Notes: a model not told the origin generated them from the letters alone. A stretch of DNA of 32,937 nucleotides from Betaproteobacteria bacterium (GCA_947457885.1 CANGXU010000023.1:1-32937); one strand, 5' to 3'. Counted from the stretch's first letter, positions 1-10,287 are shown. A program made the numbers and translations.

Positions 1-154
1 ATCGGTGTCGGCTGTGGCCGGCGCCGATGCCGGTCGATGTCGCTGCTGAATGTGTCGTGTCATTTGAGCGTCACGGGTCCGAAACACGACCCTCGTAAGG
101 TTCACCTCCCAATCCCCGAGTTTCCGTTTCCGGTAACTTGTTCGAGGTGACCTG

Positions 155-3100
155 ATGACCGCTCCCGCAACGCCGCCCACCCCCTCCGCTCCGACCGCTG
201 CAGCTGCTCCGGCGGGCACCGGTGAATCCACGCCGCGCGTGCGGACCACGGTTACCGCTGCGGGGGTACCCAACCGGGTGCCGATGGGCGGCGAGGTTAC
301 AGCCGCGCCGGTACCGGTACGAGCGGCCGGACGCCGGAACCTGCTCGCGGAAGAGCCCGACGTCACCGAAGGCGTATGGAAAGAGCCGATCGCTGTGGAC
401 GCGGTCACGACGGCCGCACCGGTCGCTACGGGCGCCGCGCCTATTCTGCTGGCGCAGGCAGACGCTGCCGCCGGAGCCACGTCCAGTGCTGCCAGTGGCA
501 GCACCGGGTCTGCCACCGCTGCAGGCGCTACCCCTGCAGCCGGTACCGCAGCCGCCGGTCCGGTGTCTGGCAGTGTGATCGGATCCACTGGCTGGATGGT
601 CGGGCTCGGTGCTGTCGGGGTGGCAGCGGTCGCGGCGAGCAGCAATTCCAGCAGCAGCGCGGCTGCGCCAGCGGCCGCACCCGCGCCGGTGACCGGATCG
701 GTCATCGATGGTTATCTGAGCGGGGCCACCGTCTTCATCGACGTCAACGGCAACGGACAGCTCGACGCTGGTGAACCCAGCACCACCACCGACGCCCAGG
801 GCAATTTCACCCTGCCGGGCGGCACGAGCGGCCCACTGGTCGCCTTCGGCGGCACCGACATCTCGACCGGCCTGGAGTTCAAGGGCGCGCTGAAGGCACC
901 GTCGGGCTCCACCGTGGTGACCCCGCTGACCACGCTGGTGACCGATCTGGTCGCACGCGAGGGATCGGTCGCGGCGGCCGAGGCTGCAGTGTTCCGCGCG
1001 CTGGGCCTGGGCGGGCTCGACTCCGGGATCAACCTGCTCACCTTCGATCCGGTCGCCGCGGCGCAATCGACCGACCCAGCCCGCCGCAGCGCCGGCCTCG
1101 AACTGCAGAAGGGCGCGGTGCTGGTAGCCAACATGGTCACCGACCTGGTGACCCAGATCCAGCAGTCTTCCGGGGCTGGCAACGACCAGCGCGATGACAT
1201 CGCGCGCGACATCTTCTCGACCCTTGCCGACCGGATCGGCGACAACGTACTCACCGGCACCGGTATCACCACGCTCGCCACGGGGCTGATCGATGCGGTG
1301 GCCGCGCGCCCGACGGTCGGCGGCGTAGGGGCCACGGCCTTCCGTGGCGATCTCGAGGCTGGTCGTGGTGCCTTCGCGACCAACCACACCGAGTTTCGCA
1401 GCGCGATCGAAGGTGCGACTACGGTTGGCGGCATCGGCGACGCGCAGCGCGACAACCAGAACGCAGTGCGCCTTCTGAACGGCAGCGTCGATGGGCTGGG
1501 CGATGTGATCACGCTGTACTTCGACCGCGCGCTGGACGAGGCCAACCTGCCGAGCGCGTCGCAGTTCACCGTGATCAACGGAACTGCGGCCACCGTAAGC
1601 AGTGTGCAGGTGTTCAACAACCAGGTACGGCTCACGCTCTTGGCACCGCTGGACGCCGCGCAGCCGGTGCGGGTGTCCTTCGCTGACAACGCGGCGACCA
1701 ACGACGCGGCCACCGTCCAGGACCGCAACGGCATCGATGCCCGTTCGTTCTCGAACGTCAGCGTCGCGAACCGCCTCTCGCTTGCCCCCACCCAGACCGA
1801 GGCCTTCGCGCATGTTGCCTCGCTCACGCTCGCCGGCGCCGAGATATCGGCGTTCGATCCAGCGAGCGACCGGCTGTTCGTGACTTCGTTGTCCGGGCTA
1901 CAGGTGCTGTCAGTCGGCGCTGACCTCAGCCTCACCCTGCTGGGTACGATCTCTCTCGGTTCGAACGACGTCAACAGCGTGGCGGTGAAGAACGGACTGG
2001 TCGCGGTGGCCGTTGCCGCCGCCGACAAGACCCAGCCCGGCACCGTGTTCTTCCTGGATGCCGATGCAGCTGCGGTCGGGCCCGACATGGTCGTGGGCAG
2101 CATCCAGGTCGGTGCGCTGCCCGACATGCTGACCTTCTCCGCCGATGGGCGCACCGTGCTGGTGGCCAACGAGGGTGAGCAGGCGACCGCTGCCAGCGCC
2201 CCGGCAATGGCGACCATCTCCAACCCCGAGGGCTCGGTGAGCATCATCGACCTGAGCGGTGGCGTCGCAGCCGCCACGGTGCGCACTGCGTCGTTTGCCG
2301 CGTTCAACAGCCAGCGCGATGCGCTCAAGGCTTCGGGCGTTCGCCTGATGGCGGGCGAGACCGGTTTCGAGACTGTCACGGTCGCGCAGGATCTCGAGCC
2401 GGAGTACATCGCCATTTCCGGTGACGGGCGAACCGCCTTCGTGACGCTGCAGGAGAACAATGCGATCGCGGTGCTGGACATCGCGCGGGCCACGTTCACC
2501 GGCATCGTTCCGCTGGGGCTGAAGAACTTCCTCGGGTTGCCGTTCGATGGCAGCGATCGCGACGGGCCCGGCAATGCCGCAGCGATCAACCTGCAGACCG
2601 ACCAGCCGGTGTTCGGGCAGTACATGCCCGACTCGATCGCATCCTTCGCGGGTGCTGACGGCCGCACGTGGTACCTGATCGCCAACGAGGGCGACGACCG
2701 CGACGACTTCATCACGCCCGACGAAACGGCGCGCGTCTCGGCGCTGAACCTGGATGCCGCCCGCTTCCCGGATGCGGCTGCGCTCAAGACCAATGCCGAG
2801 ATCGGGCGTCTCACGGTATCGAATGCGCCCGGCAACAACGGCGACACCGATCGCGACGGCGATATCGACCGCATCCTCGCCTACGGGGCCCGCTCGTTCT
2901 CGATCCTCAATGCAGACGGGGTGATCGTCTTCGACAGCGGCTCGCACAGCGAGCAGTTCGTCGCCGCAGGCGGCCTGTTCACCGACGGCCTCGGCAGCGG
3001 CCTGTTCGACGACACCCGCTCGGACAACAAGGGTCCCGAGCCTGAGGGCCTGACCGTAGGCCGCGTCGGGGACCGTACGCTCGCCTTCGTAGGTCACGAG

Positions 3101-6100
3101 AGAGGGGGTGGCGGCGTGATGGTCTATGACGTCACGAACCCGCTCGCGGTGAGCTTCGTGCAGTACCTGCGCCGCCCGGGAGACGTGTCGCCAGAAGGCC
3201 TGACCTTTGTCGGTGGTTCGGACAGCCCGAACGGACAGTCACTGCTGGTGGTGACCAACGAGGTCTCCAACACGGTCAGCGTATTCCAGAACCAGACCTA
3301 CACGCTGCAACTGCTGCACCTGTCCGACGGCGAGGCAGGCCTGCTCGCATCGAGCACCGCGCCAGGCCTTGCCGCGATGATCGACCGGTTCGAGGACGCC
3401 TACGCCAACAGCATCACGCTCGCGGGCGGCGACAACTTCATCCCGGGACCGTTCCTCGCGGCGGGCACCGACAGTTCGGTCATCGCCGCGCTCAACGCGG
3501 TGAGCGGCTCGACCCTTGCCCCCAGCGCGACGGTGCCGATCGCTGCAGCCGACATCGTGATCCACAACCTGCTGGGAGTCGAGGCGTCGACGATCGGCAA
3601 CCACGAGTTCGACCTCGGGTCGCGCGTGTTCCGCGACGCCTTCATCCCGGGCAGCGGCTACGTCGGCGCGCAGTTCCCGTACCTGTCCGCCAACCTCGAC
3701 TTCAGTGGTGACGCAGACCTCAGCAGCCGGTTCAGCAACACGCCTGCGACGCCGGGTCTGGAGCTTGCCAGCAGCCTCAAGGGGCGGATCGCGCCCTCGG
3801 CGGTGATCGTCGAGGGCGGCGAACGGATCGGTCTCGTGGGCGCGACGACCCAGCTGCTCGAGGCGATTGCCTCGCCGTCGGGTACCGAGGTGCGGGGCTT
3901 CCCGACCGGCCCTGGCGCCAACGGCGAAGTCGACAACATGGATCTGCTGGCCGCCCAGCTGCAGCCGGTGATCGACGACCTGATCGGCCAGGGCGTGAAC
4001 AAGATCATCCTGATGTCGCACCTGCAGGTGCTGGCCAACGAGCGGCTGCTCGCGACCAGGCTATCCGGCGTGGACATCATTCTCGCCGCCGGTTCAAACA
4101 CCCGGCTCGGGGATGCCAACGACACGGCGGTCGCCTTCCCGGGACACGCAGCCACCTTCGCCGATACCTATCCGGTGGTGATCCGCGACAAGACCGGTGG
4201 CAACACTCTGTTGGTCAATACCGACAACGAGTACACCTACCTCGGCCGGCTGGTGGTCGACTTCGACAACGCCGGCAATATCCGTCTCGACAGCCTCGCG
4301 GCCAATGCGCTGATCAATGGTGCCTACGCCGCAACCGAGGCGAACGTCGCTCGCGCATGGGGCGTCGACGTTGCCGAGCTGGACACGACCGCGTTCGCGG
4401 CGGGCACGCGCGGCGCACAGGTGTCTACGCTCACCGATGCCGTCCAGTCGGTAATCGAGACCAAGGACGGCAACGTCTACGGTTTCTCGACCGTCTATCT
4501 CGAAGGGGAACGCGCGAAGGTTCGCTCGGAAGAGACCAACCTCGGTAACCTCACGGCCGACGCCAATCGCTATGCCGCGATCGAGGCGCTGGGGGATCAG
4601 GCCACCGGCAGCCTGGTGGTGTCGATCAAGAACGGCGGTGGCATCCGGGCGCAGATCGGCGCGATCTCCTCGCCCAAGGCCGATGGCACGGTCGACCTGC
4701 TGCCGCCCGAGGGTGGCGTGTCGCAGCTGGACGTCGAGAACTCGTTGCGCTTCAACAACCAGCTGATGGTGTTCGACACCACGCCGGAGGGCCTCAAGGC
4801 CATCCTCGAGCACAGCGTGGCGGCCGGAACCGGCCAGGGACGTTTCCCCCAGCTGGGCGGCGTGGCCTTCTCCTGGGATCCGGACTTTGCGGCCGGCTCC
4901 CGGGTGAGCGATATCGCGCTCGTCAGCGACGGGCAGCGCATCAACCTCTACAACGACGGCGTCAAGCTTGCGTCTGCACCCGCGGCGATCACGGTGGTCA
5001 CGCTGAATTTCCTGGCCAACGGCGGCGACAGCTTTCCGATGAAGGCCAACGGCGAGAACTTCCGCTACCTGATCGAAGGGGTGGATGGCTCGGGGACCTT
5101 CCGATTCCTGAGTGACCCGGTGGACGAGGCACTCAACTTCACCGCCGCCTCGACGATCGAGCAGTTCCTCTCCGGGACGGATGTCCTGCTCGGCGAGCAG
5201 TCGGCACTGGCTACCTACCTGGAGACCTTCCACGGCACCGGGGCGACCGCCTTCACACAGGCCGACACCCCGCTCGCGCAGGACACCCGGATCCAGAACC
5301 TCAACTTCCGAAGCGAGGACGTGCTCGGCAATACGCCGCAGCTCTCCTTTACCCAGCCACAGAACAGCTTCGACCTCGCCAACTACTCGCTCACGGGTCG
5401 CTATGCGCTCCCGGCCGAGCCCATCGCCGCGGAGAAACTCGCGCACGAGGCCTCTGGCGTCACGTTCAACCGCGATACCAACACCCTCTTCGTGGTCGGC
5501 GATGGCGGCACCTCGGTCACCCAGGTCACCCGGCAGGGCCTGCTCGTAGACTCGATGGCGCTGGCCTCGGGCTCCAGCCCGCAGGGTACGTTCTTCTATG
5601 ACCCCGAGGGAATCGCCTACATCGGCGGTGGCAAGTTCGTGATGGTCGAGGAACGTGAGCGTGAGGTGCACGAGTTCACCTATGCGGCCGGCACCACGCT
5701 GGGCGGATCGAGCGGCGTGCGCACGGTCAAGCTGGGTACCACCATCGGTAACATCGGGATCGAAGGCCTCTCGTTCGATCCGCTGACCGGCGGCTTCCTC
5801 GCGGCCAAGGAAGCGACGCCGACAGGCATCTTCCAGACGACCATCGACTTCGCGGCCGGTACGGCCTCCAACGGCTCGGCGACGACCGAAAATTCGACCA
5901 ACCTGTTCTCACCGGGCCTCACCGGGCTCTCCTCGATCAACGACATCTTCGCGCTGTCCAACGTTGTCGCGAACACCGCGCCGGATGCCGCGCACTTCCT
6001 GCTGCTGAGCGCGGCGGACGGAAAGCTGCTGAAGATGGACCGCGCCGGCAACGTCCTGAGCACGCTGCTGGTGGGAAGCGTCGCGAAGAACGAAGGCGTG

Positions 6101-8971
6101 ACCATGGATGGGGCAGGAAACATCTACGTCGTGGGCGAGGAGGGCGGTGGCAGCCTCGACAAACCCGAACTGCTCGTGTTCGCACCGACGACCTCATCCA
6201 CCGCGGTCGGCGTCGGCAGCAGCCTCTACCTGACCTTCAGTTCTCCGGTGGTTGCCGGGGCGGGGAACCTGGTGCTGAGCAACGGCGCGGGGGATACCCG
6301 GACGATCGCCGTCGGGGATGCCACGCAGGTGAGCATCAGCGGCTCTGTCGTCAAGCTGAACCCGACCGCCGATCTGCAGCCGGGTTCGTCCTACACTGTC
6401 GGCTACGCAGCCGGTGTATTCAAGAACGGCGCGGGTGCGGATGTTCCAGCGGTTGGCTCGAGCTCGCTCACGTTCAGCACCGTCGGCGACGTGCTGGCGC
6501 CAGCGCTGGTGGCTTCCACGCCACTCGACAATGCCTCCGGTGTGAACAGCAACCACATCATCTTTACCTTCAGCGAAGCAGTGCGGGCGGGTGCGGGCAA
6601 CATCATCATCAGCGGGGTGAACCCCGGCGGCTTGACCGATGTACGCACGGTGCCGGTGGGCGACCTGACGCAGGTGACCTTCACCGGGACTACCGTCGAC
6701 ATCAACCCGGGCGCAGACCTGCGCAACGGCTACACCTACAACGTCCAGTTCGCCAGCGGCGTCATCACCGACCTCGCCGGTAACGCCTGGGCTGGTATCA
6801 ACAGGCCGACGACCCTCAACTTCACGCGCGGATCGGGTGGCGCCGCCGGCCCGCAGACGGTGATCGTTTCGGAAGTGAACTCCAACGCCACCCCGGCGGA
6901 CTTCTTCGAGCTCTACAACTATGGCACCGACACGGTCGACCTGACCGGGTGGCGCTGGGACGACGATTCCGCATCGTTCACCGACTCTGGCAGCGCAGCC
7001 TTCGCCAGCGGGACCACGATCGCGGCTGGCGGCCGCCTGGTCGTCGTCGCAGCGCCCGACGCCGCTGCGTTCCGGACAGCCTGGGGGCTCAGCCCGGAAG
7101 TCGTGACCGTTGCCACAGGTGGACCCGGGCTTGGCTCGGGCGATGCAATAGTCGTGTTCAACAGCGCAGGACAGGCGGTGACCGCGGTCAACTACAAAGG
7201 CACCGCAATCTCGGCCACCGACGGCGCGCTGATCCCGGTATCCGCGGCTGCCAGCGGCGTCACCTTCGCGGTCGGACACGCGGGCGCGGCCTACGGCGGC
7301 ACCGCGACTGCCTCGGCGATCTGGGACGGCGTCTCGACGTCCGCTCCGGCGTACCGTTCCGCCGCGGTGGGGGTGCTTGGCGGATTCGCGCAGCCCGCCG
7401 CCGCCGCCAACGTAGGCTCTCCGGGTGCGGTGGCTGCCGGCAGTGCGCCGGATACCACGGCGCCGACCCTGATCAGTTCGGCGCCCGGGGACAACGCGGC
7501 GTCGGTCTCGACGACGGCCAGCCTCGTGCTGACATTCAGCGAGGCGGTCAAGGCCGGCACTGGCAGCATCGTGATCAACAACACCGCGACGGCCGGTGAC
7601 ACCCGCACCATCGCCGTGACCGACACCAGCCAGGTCACGTTCAGCGGCGGGGTGGTCACCGTCAACCCGACGGCCAACCTCGCCGCCGGCAACGCCTACC
7701 ATGTCACCCTGGGCGCCGGCGTGATCCTCGACAACGCGAACAACCCATTCGCGGGTATTGCCGACACCACGACCCTCAACTTCGTAACGGCGACGAGCGC
7801 GCCGACGCTGCTGATCACGGAGCTGAACTCCAACGCGGGTCCGGAGGACTTCTTCGAGATCTACAACTACGGGGCAAGTGCGATCAACCTGTCGGGGTGG
7901 AAGTGGGACGACGATTCCGCCTCGTTCAGCGACCCCTCCGTCGGGACCTTCGCGGCTGGCACCACGCTGGCGGCTGGCGGACGACTGGTGGTGATCGCCG
8001 GCACAAACACCGACGCGTTCAGGACCGCCTGGGGCATGAGCGCAGACGCGCCGGTCGTGTCTACCGGTGGGTCAGGCCTTGGCCAGAACGATGCTGTAGT
8101 CCTGTTCAACGACGGCGGCTCGGTGGTCACCTCGTTCAACTACTCGGGCTCCGCGAAGAACGCCAGCGATGGCAGCGTGATCCCGACCTCCCCGGCCTCC
8201 CATGGAGTCACCTTCACCTCGGGCCATGCGGGGACGGCCTACGGCGGGACCCTCACGACCTCGGCCGTCTGGGATGGCCTGTCGGTGACGGCACCCTCTT
8301 ACCGCGCGGCCTCCGTTGGCGTGGACGGTGGGGTCGCCCAGGCCGCCACCCCCGCGAATATCGGCTCGCCCGGTAGCGTGCCTTCTCTGGACGTTGGCGA
8401 GGTCCGTTTCCTGGCCGCCAATACCGATGCCACCGACGCTTTCGCCTTCATCCTGCTGCAGGCGGTATCGGCGGGAACCCGCCTCGGGTTCACCGACCGC
8501 AACTTCAGCGAGGCCACCGGCATGCCGGTGTCCGGTGAAAGCGCCTACCTGTGGACGGCGGACACGGCCTACAACGCCGGCACGATCGTGACCATCCAGC
8601 CCGATGTTGCGAGCGGCACGAACCCGATCGCGGACAAAGGCACGGTTCAGGGCGCGGGCGGGGGGCTGTCGACGACCGCTGAGACGATCTACGCCTTCCA
8701 GGGCAGCATCGCGGGCCTGCTCGACGGTGGGGCCGGTGCAATCACGATCGACCGCCTGCTGGCGAGCTTGAACGTGGGCGGCGCGGCGGCGGGTGACGTG
8801 CCCACGAGCATCGCGGCGGCTTCGCAGAGCTTCAACTCAGACAATGCGAAGTACACGGCATCGACCAGCGCGACCGACATCACCGCGCTGGTCGCGTCGA
8901 TCGGCAACCCGGCGAACTGGACGCTCAACGACACGACGGCATTCGCGCTGAGCAACGGCAGTCTGTTCTGA
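155..8971 (+). CDS. Giant type I-secreted surface protein: choice-of-anchor I propeller, 5'-nucleotidase-like, SdiA-regulated propeller, Ig-like and lamin-tail domains
   Basis: Predicted 2938-residue extracellular or surface-held protein, probably acting on phosphoesters or nucleotides. The start ATG follows GAGG with 7 nt spacing. Order by eye: an Ala/Pro/Thr-rich N-terminus without a Sec signal but with a hydrophobic Gly/Ala stretch near 147-162; a calcium-loop-like DVNGNGQLDAGE near 196-207; a beta-propeller of the choice-of-anchor I type (about 549-1047); a metallophosphoesterase/5'-nucleotidase unit (about 1048-1700) with D1058-G-E, GNHEFD at 1148-1153, and NGGGIR from 1493; an esterase-like/SdiA-regulated propeller (about 1748-2009); three Ig-like domains (about 2012-2109, 2113-2226, 2432-2545); two lamin-tail domains (about 2235-2428, 2549-2742); and a C-terminal region ending NGSLF. 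I see no GGxGxD RTX repeats. The exporter genes directly downstream make it their likely substrate. Domain names are from memory of family patterns; enzymatic activity is inferred. Confidence 0.85.
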   Translation: MTAPATPPTPSAPTAAAAPAGTGESTPRVRTTVTAAGVPNRVPMGGEVTAAPVPVRAAGRRNLLAEEPDVTEGVWKEPIAVDAVTTAAPVATGAAPILLAQADAAAGATSSAASGSTGSATAAGATPAAGTAAAGPVSGSVIGSTGWMVGLGAVGVAAVAASSNSSSSAAAPAAAPAPVTGSVIDGYLSGATVFIDVNGNGQLDAGEPSTTTDAQGNFTLPGGTSGPLVAFGGTDISTGLEFKGALKAPSGSTVVTPLTTLVTDLVAREGSVAAAEAAVFRALGLGGLDSGINLLTFDPVAAAQSTDPARRSAGLELQKGAVLVANMVTDLVTQIQQSSGAGNDQRDDIARDIFSTLADRIGDNVLTGTGITTLATGLIDAVAARPTVGGVGATAFRGDLEAGRGAFATNHTEFRSAIEGATTVGGIGDAQRDNQNAVRLLNGSVDGLGDVITLYFDRALDEANLPSASQFTVINGTAATVSSVQVFNNQVRLTLLAPLDAAQPVRVSFADNAATNDAATVQDRNGIDARSFSNVSVANRLSLAPTQTEAFAHVASLTLAGAEISAFDPASDRLFVTSLSGLQVLSVGADLSLTLLGTISLGSNDVNSVAVKNGLVAVAVAAADKTQPGTVFFLDADAAAVGPDMVVGSIQVGALPDMLTFSADGRTVLVANEGEQATAASAPAMATISNPEGSVSIIDLSGGVAAATVRTASFAAFNSQRDALKASGVRLMAGETGFETVTVAQDLEPEYIAISGDGRTAFVTLQENNAIAVLDIARATFTGIVPLGLKNFLGLPFDGSDRDGPGNAAAINLQTDQPVFGQYMPDSIASFAGADGRTWYLIANEGDDRDDFITPDETARVSALNLDAARFPDAAALKTNAEIGRLTVSNAPGNNGDTDRDGDIDRILAYGARSFSILNADGVIVFDSGSHSEQFVAAGGLFTDGLGSGLFDDTRSDNKGPEPEGLTVGRVGDRTLAFVGHERGGGGVMVYDVTNPLAVSFVQYLRRPGDVSPEGLTFVGGSDSPNGQSLLVVTNEVSNTVSVFQNQTYTLQLLHLSDGEAGLLASSTAPGLAAMIDRFEDAYANSITLAGGDNFIPGPFLAAGTDSSVIAALNAVSGSTLAPSATVPIAAADIVIHNLLGVEASTIGNHEFDLGSRVFRDAFIPGSGYVGAQFPYLSANLDFSGDADLSSRFSNTPATPGLELASSLKGRIAPSAVIVEGGERIGLVGATTQLLEAIASPSGTEVRGFPTGPGANGEVDNMDLLAAQLQPVIDDLIGQGVNKIILMSHLQVLANERLLATRLSGVDIILAAGSNTRLGDANDTAVAFPGHAATFADTYPVVIRDKTGGNTLLVNTDNEYTYLGRLVVDFDNAGNIRLDSLAANALINGAYAATEANVARAWGVDVAELDTTAFAAGTRGAQVSTLTDAVQSVIETKDGNVYGFSTVYLEGERAKVRSEETNLGNLTADANRYAAIEALGDQATGSLVVSIKNGGGIRAQIGAISSPKADGTVDLLPPEGGVSQLDVENSLRFNNQLMVFDTTPEGLKAILEHSVAAGTGQGRFPQLGGVAFSWDPDFAAGSRVSDIALVSDGQRINLYNDGVKLASAPAAITVVTLNFLANGGDSFPMKANGENFRYLIEGVDGSGTFRFLSDPVDEALNFTAASTIEQFLSGTDVLLGEQSALATYLETFHGTGATAFTQADTPLAQDTRIQNLNFRSEDVLGNTPQLSFTQPQNSFDLANYSLTGRYALPAEPIAAEKLAHEASGVTFNRDTNTLFVVGDGGTSVTQVTRQGLLVDSMALASGSSPQGTFFYDPEGIAYIGGGKFVMVEEREREVHEFTYAAGTTLGGSSGVRTVKLGTTIGNIGIEGLSFDPLTGGFLAAKEATPTGIFQTTIDFAAGTASNGSATTENSTNLFSPGLTGLSSINDIFALSNVVANTAPDAAHFLLLSAADGKLLKMDRAGNVLSTLLVGSVAKNEGVTMDGAGNIYVVGEEGGGSLDKPELLVFAPTTSSTAVGVGSSLYLTFSSPVVAGAGNLVLSNGAGDTRTIAVGDATQVSISGSVVKLNPTADLQPGSSYTVGYAAGVFKNGAGADVPAVGSSSLTFSTVGDVLAPALVASTPLDNASGVNSNHIIFTFSEAVRAGAGNIIISGVNPGGLTDVRTVPVGDLTQVTFTGTTVDINPGADLRNGYTYNVQFASGVITDLAGNAWAGINRPTTLNFTRGSGGAAGPQTVIVSEVNSNATPADFFELYNYGTDTVDLTGWRWDDDSASFTDSGSAAFASGTTIAAGGRLVVVAAPDAAAFRTAWGLSPEVVTVATGGPGLGSGDAIVVFNSAGQAVTAVNYKGTAISATDGALIPVSAAASGVTFAVGHAGAAYGGTATASAIWDGVSTSAPAYRSAAVGVLGGFAQPAAAANVGSPGAVAAGSAPDTTAPTLISSAPGDNAASVSTTASLVLTFSEAVKAGTGSIVINNTATAGDTRTIAVTDTSQVTFSGGVVTVNPTANLAAGNAYHVTLGAGVILDNANNPFAGIADTTTLNFVTATSAPTLLITELNSNAGPEDFFEIYNYGASAINLSGWKWDDDSASFSDPSVGTFAAGTTLAAGGRLVVIAGTNTDAFRTAWGMSADAPVVSTGGSGLGQNDAVVLFNDGGSVVTSFNYSGSAKNASDGSVIPTSPASHGVTFTSGHAGTAYGGTLTTSAVWDGLSVTAPSYRAASVGVDGGVAQAATPANIGSPGSVPSLDVGEVRFLAANTDATDAFAFILLQAVSAGTRLGFTDRNFSEATGMPVSGESAYLWTADTAYNAGTIVTIQPDVASGTNPIADKGTVQGAGGGLSTTAETIYAFQGSIAGLLDGGAGAITIDRLLASLNVGGAAAGDVPTSIAAASQSFNSDNAKYTASTSATDITALVASIGNPANWTLNDTTAFALSNGSLF
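6490..8380 (+). repeat. Tandem Ig-like plus lamin-tail module duplication inside the giant protein gene
   Basis: Two consecutive copies of an Ig-like/lamin-tail pair lie about 950 bp apart. The clearest match is the lamin-tail part: SEVNSNATPADFFELYNYG from about 6869 against TELNSNAGPEDFFEIYNYG from about 7817, each followed by a W-[RK]-WDDDSASF block. The copies have diverged at many third positions, so this is not a very recent duplication. Confidence 0.8.
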
Positions 8972-9009
8972 ACGCCTGTCGTACGCCTGATCGTTGCCTG
9001 GAGTCTGCA

Positions 9010-10287
9010 CTGAGAGGGCGCAAGGAAGCGGGGACTGTCCGCTGCTTCCTGCGCCCTGCGTGGGCGGCGCTGTCTATCGCCCTGCTGCTCCCGCTCGGTA
9101 GTGCCCGGGTTTCCGCTGCCGACGACCTGCAGCGGTTGCTTGTACAGGCGATGCTTTCGCATCCAGCGATCGCCGGTCGTGAGGCGGCGCTCGAGGCCAG
9201 CCGTGCCGACCGCGAGGGTGCCGACTGGCAGCGGTTTCCGACGCCATCCCTGGAGGCGTCGTCCCGGGATTCAGGTTCGTCTGCGAGTCTGCTCGCCGTC
9301 GAGCAGCCGCTGTGGACCGGCGGCCGCATCAGCTCCGGCATCCGTGCAGCCGGCTTCCGCGAGGAGGCCGCAAGATCGGCGCTCGCCGAGTCGCGCGAGA
9401 CGATCGCGCTGCGCCTGCTGAATGCCTATGGCGAAGTCGTGCGCCAGCAGCAGCGGCTCGTGCATGCAGAGATTGCGGTGCGCGAACACGAAAGGCTGGC
9501 TGCACTCATCGGTCGCCGAGTGGCCCAGGAGGTAAGTCCGCCGTCGGATCGCGAGTTTGCACTGGCGAGGCTGGCTCAGGCCCGCGTGGAACAGTCACTG
9601 GTCAGGCAAGCGCTGCAGGCCGCCCGCGTGCAGGTGTCTCAACTGGTCGGCGCGCCGGTGAATACCGTGGGTGAGCCGGCTCCAGGCCTGAGGCCGCTGC
9701 CCCTGTCCCTGGAATCGGCCGTTGCCAGTGCGGTGGCGCGATCGCCTGCCCTGGAGCGCCTGGACCGCACCGCGCTCGCAGCCGGCGCAGATGTCGATGC
9801 CCGCCGCTCCGTGCTCTACCCGCAACTCGCGCTCCGGCTCGAAAAGCAGTTCGGTACGGCGGCCGACAACCGCGCGCTGGTCGTGCTTCGCGCCCAGCCC
9901 GGTGCAGGGCTGTCCGCAGGCACCGCAGTGGCTGCCGCACAGCGCCGCGTCGATGAAGCGATGCAGGCGCGCGCGGAGGCCGCGCGTGCCCTTGGAGAGC
10001 AGGTGGAAACAGCCTGGGTGCAGTACGGCTCGGCCCTCGAACGGCTCGAGGGTGTCCGGCAATCGGTCGACATGAGCCAAGCGGTCTCGGAATCCTATGC
10101 CCGGCAATATGTCGCGGGTCGGAAGACCTGGATCGATGTCCTCAACGCGGTGCGTGAAGTCACGCAATCGCAGTTTGCGTTCGTCGATGCCGGCGCCCAG
10201 GCCAGGACTGCCGGCCTGACACTCTGGCTGCTTACCGGCGGCCTCGATGGCATGGCCGCCGTTCCCGTCGACGCGAGGCAGCCATGA
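9010..10287 (+). CDS. TolC-family outer membrane protein of a type I secretion system (apparent CTG start)
   Basis: Outer-membrane channel component of the exporter, 425 residues from the start chosen here, a usual TolC length. The first ATG/GTG/TTG in frame is TTG 9136, but that start would leave out an obvious signal peptide encoded upstream (WAALSIALLLPLGSARVSAA, then DDLQRLL). The frame is open back to a stop near 8794 and holds no ATG, GTG or TTG before 9136. CTG 9010 has GGAG at 9000-9003 with a 6-nt gap, so it is the best start. The body is helical with typical OEP-family features (LLNAYGEVVRQQQRL, QYVAGRKTWIDVLNAVRE). It overlaps the ABC gene by ATGA. The product is confident; the start is inferred, and an undetected base error upstream is the alternative. 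Confidence 0.85.
   Translation: MRGRKEAGTVRCFLRPAWAALSIALLLPLGSARVSAADDLQRLLVQAMLSHPAIAGREAALEASRADREGADWQRFPTPSLEASSRDSGSSASLLAVEQPLWTGGRISSGIRAAGFREEAARSALAESRETIALRLLNAYGEVVRQQQRLVHAEIAVREHERLAALIGRRVAQEVSPPSDREFALARLAQARVEQSLVRQALQAARVQVSQLVGAPVNTVGEPAPGLRPLPLSLESAVASAVARSPALERLDRTALAAGADVDARRSVLYPQLALRLEKQFGTAADNRALVVLRAQPGAGLSAGTAVAAAQRRVDEAMQARAEAARALGEQVETAWVQYGSALERLEGVRQSVDMSQAVSESYARQYVAGRKTWIDVLNAVREVTQSQFAFVDAGAQARTAGLTLWLLTGGLDGMAAVPVDARQP
9015..9057 (+). promoter_or_regulatory. Long imperfect hairpin at the giant protein/tolC junction
   Basis: The left arm AGGGCGCAAGGAAGCGG (9015-9031) pairs with 9039-9057 (CCGCTGCTTCCTGCGCCCT) with small bulges, around a 7-nt loop. No T-run follows, so it is not a classic intrinsic terminator. 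It sits just after the proposed CTG start and could limit translation or protect the junction between the 8.8-kb gene and the exporter genes. The function is a guess. Confidence 0.4.

Noticed and set aside
71..5671. Long minus-strand frames (71-1813, 712-2874, 4094-5671) opposite the giant gene
   Set aside because: They overlap each other and the giant gene, carry no recognisable motifs and have biased composition.
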